A stretch of DNA of 35,332 nt from positions 1-35,332 of the forward strand of contig QCSJ01000011.1 of the NCBI GenBank assembly GCA_003211535.1. Direction: 5' to 3'. This document shows, in pieces, positions 29,782 to 35,332 of the stretch. The notes under the pieces are model-generated. The model was not told the DNA's origin. It did no database searches and saw nothing but the letters and a program-made list of their open reading frames with translations. The first letter of the stretch is position 1, and every line of letters begins with the position of its first letter. Source of the DNA: Synechococcus sp. AG-670-A05. GTDB taxonomy: Bacteria > Cyanobacteriota > Cyanobacteriia > PCC-6307 > Cyanobiaceae. Made by a program: the position numbers and the translations under genes.

Positions 29782-30852
29782 ATGACCAACTCAATGCCGA
29801 CTGCTGCAGAACTACTGGGATCTCGCCGGCGGGTCCTGGTGACCGGTGGAGCCGGCTTCATCGGTGGGGCAGTTGTCCGCCGCCTGCTACGCGATACCGA
29901 CGCCACAGTGTTCAATCTCGACAAGATGGGCTATGCCAGCGATCTGACGTCGATTGAGGAGGTGCTGACGAGCCTCAACGATGGAGCAGATGAGCGCCAT
30001 GTCCTGCAAAAGCTGGATCTTGTCGACGCAAAGGCCGTGAGAGAAGCAGTGCAAAAGGCGGATCCCGATCTGGTGATGCACCTGGCAGCCGAAAGTCATG
30101 TGGATCGATCGATTACAGGCCCTGGTGTATTCATCGAGAGCAATGTGACCGGGACCTACAACCTGCTGCAAGCGGTCAGGGAGCATGTCGATGGATTAAG
30201 TGGAGAACGACGAGACAACTTCCGGCTGCATCACATCAGCACCGATGAGGTGTTCGGCTCTCTCGGGGGAGAAGGTCGCTTTTCTGAAACAACCCCCTAT
30301 GACCCACGGAGTCCGTATTCATCCAGCAAAGCGGCTAGCGACCACCTGGTGAGCGCCTGGCATCACACCTATGGCCTGCCGGTCGTTTTAACCAATTGTT
30401 CCAACAATTACGGTCCGTGGCAATTCCCCGAGAAGCTGATTCCCGTGGTGACACTCAAAGCGGCAGCAGGTGAGTCAATCCCCTTGTATGGCGATGGGCT
30501 GAATGTGCGGGATTGGTTGTACGTGGAAGACCATGTTGATGCACTGCTCCTGGCCGCATGCAAAGGGGCATCAGGTCGTAACTACTGCGTTGGAGGCTAT
30601 GGAGAACGAACCAACAGTGAGGTAGTGGAGTGCATCTGCAGCCACATGGATCAATTACTACCATCCCAAAAACCACATTCCAAGTTAATACAAATGGTGA
30701 CTGATCGGCCGGGACACGACCGACGATACGCCATCAATCCACAAAGAATCGAATCTGAACTTGGGTGGAAACCACGCCACGATTTCCCTACAGCAATAGC
30801 CAAAACTGTCGAGTGGTACGTCTCACATTACGCGAAAAAGACCAGTAAGTAG
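29782..30852 (+). CDS. rfbB: dTDP-glucose 4,6-dehydratase
   Basis: RVLVTGGAGFIGGAVVRRLL, MHLAAESHVDRSITGPGVFIESNVTGTYNLLQA, HISTDEVFGSLG, YSSSKAASDHLV, TNCSNNYGPWQFPEKLIPVV. Confidence 0.97.
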   Translation: MTNSMPTAAELLGSRRRVLVTGGAGFIGGAVVRRLLRDTDATVFNLDKMGYASDLTSIEEVLTSLNDGADERHVLQKLDLVDAKAVREAVQKADPDLVMHLAAESHVDRSITGPGVFIESNVTGTYNLLQAVREHVDGLSGERRDNFRLHHISTDEVFGSLGGEGRFSETTPYDPRSPYSSSKAASDHLVSAWHHTYGLPVVLTNCSNNYGPWQFPEKLIPVVTLKAAAGESIPLYGDGLNVRDWLYVEDHVDALLLAACKGASGRNYCVGGYGERTNSEVVECICSHMDQLLPSQKPHSKLIQMVTDRPGHDRRYAINPQRIESELGWKPRHDFPTAIAKTVEWYVSHYAKKTSK

Positions 30853-30857
30853 AAAAG

Positions 30858-33230
30858 ATGCAAAGTCAAACCAACAAATACCAGATCATTAGACAAGATT
30901 GGGTTCGATCCAACATACGATTCATCAATAACGGACAATACTACGTAGACCAAGCGGATGGATACTTCGAAACACGAAAAGGACTACCCAAAGGCTATTA
31001 CACACTTCGCCTGTCGATTAATGCAGAAAACAGAGGCATAGTTTGCTCAGTTTCCATAGAGCCAGTCGGCACCAACAAAATATCGAATAAAACATTCATG
31101 GTACCTGTCCTGAACGCAGAAACAGATCAATGCCTAACCTTACCAATAGTCCTCACGCAAAGAAGCAGAATAAGAATCAAACCGAATTGCCAACCAGGGA
31201 TCATCGAAACAGCCTTCTCAATATTACAAACAAACTCCAATACATTACTCACTCTCTTGAGACAATGGACGACAAGGAAGCCCAAGGAGAGTGACAAATT
31301 AGCCAACAATGAAGGCCAGTCAACTCAACAAGAAATTTCCTGGCGCACGGAACAGATGTACAGAATGAAACAGGTAAGACATCAAGCCTGGCCAAAAGAA
31401 CTATTGCCCGAAGGCAACAAAAGCGATATCGATAAAAAATACAACGCCTACTTGAATGAGCTCGAGCCATTACTCGAGCATGATGCAGACACAATCAAAC
31501 AATGGCTAGACCTAAATCGGGATGCACCGCTAATAAGCATCATCGTTCCAACCTACAACACAAACAGCACTCATTTGCGAGAATGCATCGAAAGTGTACG
31601 ACGTCAACGATATCAAAATTGGGAACTCTGCATCAGCGATGACTGTTCAAGCTCAAAACATATTCATAGTATCCTAAGAGATTATCAATCAAGAGATCAT
31701 CGAATCAAGCTAATCATTCGAAAAAGCAATGGCCACATATGTAAGGCGAGCAATGATGCACTCAACTTGGCAACAGGCGAGTATGTAGCACTATTAGATC
31801 ACGATGACATACTCTCAGACAACGCTCTCTATTGGGTTGCACGTGAATTACAGAAAAAACCTTATGCCAACCTCATCTACAGCGATGAAGACAAAATCGA
31901 CGACAATGGAGCACGTTCATGCCCCCATTTCAAACCTGCATTTAACCTGGACTTACTACTTTCTTATAATTTTATTTCCCACCTTGGTGTCTACAGAAGG
32001 GATGTCATCACCAAGATTGGTGGATTTAGAGCAGGCTTAGAGGGAAGTCAAGACCATGACCTTGCACTACGAACAGTCCTCGAGTCTTCATCGGATCAAA
32101 TTGTCCACATCCCCAGAGTCTTGTATCATTGGCGCGCTCACCCAGAATCAACAGCTAGCACCCCGGACAGCAAAGATTACACAACCGAGAGCGGCCTTAA
32201 GGCTGTGCAGCATTACTTGGATAAACAGCATGAACGAGGTGGCGTAGAAGCAACAGCCAGAGTACAAGCCAAAAATCGCTTTTACTGTCAATGGCAAATG
32301 CCCAAAGAACAACCATCGGTGGAGTTAATTATCCCTACTCGAGATCAAGCGGAAGTTTTAAAACTTGCAATCAATTCAATTATAAGCAAAACAGATTACC
32401 AAGACTATACCATCACAATCGTCGATAATCAAAGCACACAATCCTCCACTAGGAAACTTTTCGAAAAAATAACAGCCAAACATCCTGAAAAAATAAAAAT
32501 AATCAAATACAACAAGAAATTCAATTATTCGGCTATTAATAACTTTGCGGTTGCCAGGTCAAGAGCAGACATCATAGTGTTGGTCAATAATGATGTTGAG
32601 GTGATTTCGAAAAACTGGCTCAGCGAAATGGTATCCCATGCAAGTAGGCCAGACGTGGGTTGCGTCGGGGCAAAGTTATATTATTCAAATGGGACAATTC
32701 AGCACGGTGGAGTCATCATTGGCATCGGTCAAGTGGCCGGCCATGCACATAAATACTTCCCGGGAGACAGTCCCGGTTATGTGGACAGACTTCAATACGC
32801 ACAGCAGGTGACAGCTGTAACAGCTGCGTGCCTAGCCATCAGAAGAAATATTTATAACAATGTTGGAGGACTGAACGAACAAGATCTAACAATCGCATTC
32901 AATGATATTGATTTTTGCCTCAGAGTTCACGCAAGAGGATTTCGAAATATATTCGCACCAAAGGCCGAGTTATACCACCACGAATCTATATCTCGTGGCA
33001 GCGAAGACTCACCTGAAAAGCAAAAAAGATTCAAGAGGGAGATCGACTATATGTTAAGGCAATATGATATACAAGATAACGAGGAGCTGCCTAGCGATAT
33101 ATTTTATAATCCAAATCTAACCAAGATACACGAAAATTTCGACATTAATACTTCACCTAAGAGCGTAAGCGACGCACTTGAGCTAAGATCAAACTATCGG
33201 ACATTCAGGAATTACTACCAACGCCAATAG
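30858..33230 (+). CDS. Family 2 glycosyltransferase with two tandem GT2 domains and an N-terminal extension
   Basis: Domain 1: PLISIIVPTYNTNSTHLRECIESVRRQRYQNWELCISDDCS...YVALLDHDD. Domain 2: SVELIIPTRDQAEVLKLAINSIISKTDYQDYTITIVDNQST...IIVLVNNDVEV, IAFNDIDFCLRVHARGFRNIFAPKAELYHHES. Confidence 0.93.
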   Translation: MQSQTNKYQIIRQDWVRSNIRFINNGQYYVDQADGYFETRKGLPKGYYTLRLSINAENRGIVCSVSIEPVGTNKISNKTFMVPVLNAETDQCLTLPIVLTQRSRIRIKPNCQPGIIETAFSILQTNSNTLLTLLRQWTTRKPKESDKLANNEGQSTQQEISWRTEQMYRMKQVRHQAWPKELLPEGNKSDIDKKYNAYLNELEPLLEHDADTIKQWLDLNRDAPLISIIVPTYNTNSTHLRECIESVRRQRYQNWELCISDDCSSSKHIHSILRDYQSRDHRIKLIIRKSNGHICKASNDALNLATGEYVALLDHDDILSDNALYWVARELQKKPYANLIYSDEDKIDDNGARSCPHFKPAFNLDLLLSYNFISHLGVYRRDVITKIGGFRAGLEGSQDHDLALRTVLESSSDQIVHIPRVLYHWRAHPESTASTPDSKDYTTESGLKAVQHYLDKQHERGGVEATARVQAKNRFYCQWQMPKEQPSVELIIPTRDQAEVLKLAINSIISKTDYQDYTITIVDNQSTQSSTRKLFEKITAKHPEKIKIIKYNKKFNYSAINNFAVARSRADIIVLVNNDVEVISKNWLSEMVSHASRPDVGCVGAKLYYSNGTIQHGGVIIGIGQVAGHAHKYFPGDSPGYVDRLQYAQQVTAVTAACLAIRRNIYNNVGGLNEQDLTIAFNDIDFCLRVHARGFRNIFAPKAELYHHESISRGSEDSPEKQKRFKREIDYMLRQYDIQDNEELPSDIFYNPNLTKIHENFDINTSPKSVSDALELRSNYRTFRNYYQRQ

Positions 33231-33235
33231 GCCAT

Positions 33236-33253
33236 ATGTTCTCTAAAGAACAT
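33236..33253. terminator. Hairpin between convergent genes (possible bidirectional terminator)
   Basis: Perfect inverted repeat ATGTTCT-CTAA-AGAACAT in the 25-bp gap between convergent stop codons. No T run, so termination is unproven. Confidence 0.35.
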
Positions 33254-33255
33254 CA

Positions 33256-34536
33256 TTAGCTGCCTGCCAAAAACTGAATCCATTTACTTCTAGATTTATC
33301 CAACGCTCTATCAAGCTCATGACTCGGACGCTCAAATAGTCCGTAAATATGATCTGCCAATGAGAGTAGATTGGCTAAATCAGGATTTTTTTCTAAAAAA
33401 GAGTCCCTAACAGAGGTACTCTTTGTACGATATAGAGAAGGTCTGAGGAAGGATTTAGCTTCAAGGGAAATCAATTCAGTAAAGCTCACGCCCCATAATA
33501 GGCCACAGGAATCTAAAATAGAATCAGGAGATTCAAGAAGCTGTTGATACGTGAAAACCATTCGAGAATAATGTCGCGACAGATATTCCGAGCGTAGAAC
33601 AGAACCGATCCACAGATGAAGAGCATGGCGGGATGATATATGCTCGGCTTTACATAAAGAAATAACAGATTCGACCGGGGGGCGCAATATCAATAGAAAA
33701 TCTAATTGCATAAGTGACCTATCAATACAGGGAATCATGCCCTCAAAAAGTATGCATAGACGTGGATCTTTCAGGACAAAATGGCTATCGATACTGTATA
33801 CATATTGCAGATCATTCCAAAAAGAATCAATCCACTCCACCGAATCCTTAGATTTCCACCAACCAGATGGCCAAGTGTAAAGTTCGGACCAATGACTATT
33901 CTGATCAGATAGAAATTTATCAGAAGAAGTCACTAAAGATTTCGATTCCCAATATCCCAAAAGATTGTTTTCTGTGGCACCTAAAGCATCAGTAGGCCCA
34001 GAGACACCTAAATTACCAAGTAATCCAGTTAGAGCTGATGTTCCACTACGATGCATACCCAAAACAACTGTCATTCTGTTAGGTAATGACCCATTAAATC
34101 TGCGACGATAGGAAATATAAAATAATTGGACACTGTGACTCAGTGTTGTATAGGATTCAGGCTGTAAAAAGAAATCACTAATCAGAAGAAAATCGTCCTC
34201 TGCTACGAATAATTCATGTAAGCGAATACAGAACAATTGTATTTTGTATTCAAATTGTAATTCTCTGCCGATAGAAAGATCATTCAAAGCACCAAGCATA
34301 TGAGTTGCACAATATCGAAGACGAGAATCAGTAAGAGAATTTCGATGTCCCATCAAGGGTGGATTCCAATCATCCCTTAACACCTGTATCGGCAAAAAAG
34401 AGCGTAAAATCTTCGCAAAATCACTATAGATCAAGCTATTATCAGTAGTCGCCGCAGAGTTTATTTTTTCCCAACGACCACATACATAATCATTCGTTAA
34501 AGTTCGGCATAATAGTAGTTGTTCTTCCTGATGCAT
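33256..34536 (-). CDS. Sulfotransferase-like protein
   Basis: P-loop-type PAPS-binding motif MTVVLGMHRSGTSALTGLLGNLGV, FVLKDPRLCILFEGMIPCI, FLLILRPPVESVISLCKAEHISSRHALHLW. Confidence 0.82.
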   Translation of the reverse strand: MHQEEQLLLCRTLTNDYVCGRWEKINSAATTDNSLIYSDFAKILRSFLPIQVLRDDWNPPLMGHRNSLTDSRLRYCATHMLGALNDLSIGRELQFEYKIQLFCIRLHELFVAEDDFLLISDFFLQPESYTTLSHSVQLFYISYRRRFNGSLPNRMTVVLGMHRSGTSALTGLLGNLGVSGPTDALGATENNLLGYWESKSLVTSSDKFLSDQNSHWSELYTWPSGWWKSKDSVEWIDSFWNDLQYVYSIDSHFVLKDPRLCILFEGMIPCIDRSLMQLDFLLILRPPVESVISLCKAEHISSRHALHLWIGSVLRSEYLSRHYSRMVFTYQQLLESPDSILDSCGLLWGVSFTELISLEAKSFLRPSLYRTKSTSVRDSFLEKNPDLANLLSLADHIYGLFERPSHELDRALDKSRSKWIQFLAGS

Positions 34537-34552
34537 TTAAAACTCCTAAATC

Positions 34553-35332
34553 CTACGAACCAGTAATCAGCTTTTGCATGGCGCCAATCTGAGCATTAGA
34601 ACACAACAAAAGCTGCTCTAACTCACGAACGCGAGCTGTTAGCGTTTTATTTCTTAAGTCAAAGTCTTTCATGTTTTCATTTAGCATAATATGCTGAAGA
34701 TTTTTTTCTGACAGATCAATACCCTCATGTTGGCCGAATTGCCAAAAGTGATTCATTATTTCTCTATTAGACATTTGTGAGAGATCTGGTCTCTGTGATC
34801 GATAGAATTCAAAAGGAAAGATAGATTGCAATAATTGAAGCGAAGGATCTTCCTCAGTTATTTCAGAAAAAGGAGTAGGCATCCGACGAACTCTTTTGTC
34901 CATCTGCTCAGCGACCTCTTTAAAATTAGACTGCGAAAGCCAGTGATTCATCAATTCGATATCTGCCATCTCCTTTAACTCGGGATATAATTCTCGATAC
35001 GCATCCGCATTGAATAATGCCAAAAGTCCTTGTTGATCCAACGAATTACGAATACTTTTTTCCATCTCCCTAGCAATCTCTCTAAAATCAGACTGCGAGA
35101 GCCAGTGATTCATCAATTCGATATCTGCCATCTCCTTTAACTCGGGACGTAATTCTCGATACGCATCAGCATTGAATAATGCCAAAAGTCCTTCTTGATC
35201 CAATGAATTACGAATACTTTTATTCATCTCCTTAGCAACCTCTCTAAAATTAGATTGAGAAAGCCAATGATTCATCAATTCGTCATCTGGCTTCTGCTTT
35301 AACTCGGGATATACTTCTCGATATATATCAGA
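34553..35332 (-). CDS. Repeat protein with 54-aa modules and C-terminal coiled coil; 5' end outside window
   Basis: Frame stays open to the window end (reads ...YREVYPELKQKPDDELMNHW). Repeats of ELMNHWLSQS(N/D)FRE(V/I)A(K/R)EM.KSIRNSLDQ.GLLALFNADAYREL.PELKEMADI, then a diverged unit and NKTLTARVRELEQLLLCSNAQIG. Confidence 0.75.
   Translation of the reverse strand, partial: SDIYREVYPELKQKPDDELMNHWLSQSNFREVAKEMNKSIRNSLDQEGLLALFNADAYRELRPELKEMADIELMNHWLSQSDFREIAREMEKSIRNSLDQQGLLALFNADAYRELYPELKEMADIELMNHWLSQSNFKEVAEQMDKRVRRMPTPFSEITEEDPSLQLLQSIFPFEFYRSQRPDLSQMSNREIMNHFWQFGQHEGIDLSEKNLQHIMLNENMKDFDLRNKTLTARVRELEQLLLCSNAQIGAMQKLITGS
34938..35332. repeat. 162-bp tandem repeat, about 2.4 units visible, continuing past the window
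   Basis: AGCCA(G/A)TGATTCATCAATTCG recurs at 34938, 35100 and 35262 (exact 162-bp spacing), with near-identical intervening sequence (ATATCTGCCATCTCCTTTAACTCGGGA...ATTCTCGATACGCATC.GCATTGAATAATGCCAAAAGTCCTT.TTGATCCAA.GAATTACGAATACTTTT). Confidence 0.92.

Noticed and set aside
34938-35332. Regularly spaced repeats considered as a CRISPR-like array
   Set aside because: Period is 162 bp, a multiple of 3, with the whole period conserved and encoding protein in an open frame; there are no unique spacers or cas genes.

Overview
The window looks like chromosomal DNA from a marine picocyanobacterium of the Synechococcus/Cyanobium type. That is inferred from psbC, the pipX/pipY/sepF cluster, lrtA-type HPF and overall gene content; no search was run. 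From 1 to about 23.7 kb it is dense, GC-rich housekeeping sequence: psbC (5' truncated), two tandem trans-sulfuration PLP enzymes, cysK, queA, pdhC, a YlqD-like protein, an acyl-CoA synthetase, lipB, hpf/lrtA, deoC, recO, an MFS transporter, a GT4 glycosyltransferase, then a minus-strand cluster der-ecfT-pipX-pipY-sepF-proC, a DUF1823-like protein and dus. A translationally coupled dus / cellulose-synthase-like GT2 / subtilase chain follows, then cobI, mtnD, a small split ORF and an ICMT-like methyltransferase. The right end is a surface-polysaccharide locus: rmlA-rmlC-rmlD-rmlB, followed by an abruptly AT-rich segment with a tandem GT2 glycosyltransferase, a sulfotransferase-like gene, and a gene with 162-bp (54-aa) tandem repeats that runs off the window. 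The points most worth checking are: (1) a subtilase that starts at its catalytic Asp motif with no signal peptide or propeptide, and that carries a C-terminal segment resembling an I9 propeptide; (2) a frameshift at a G8 tract in the essential GTPase gene der; (3) a second apparent frameshift splitting a small ORF at about 26.57 kb; (4) the near-identical 162-bp repeats next to the sulfotransferase. I did not find a clearly new multi-gene system. The GT2-subtilase pair is the best candidate for something undescribed.
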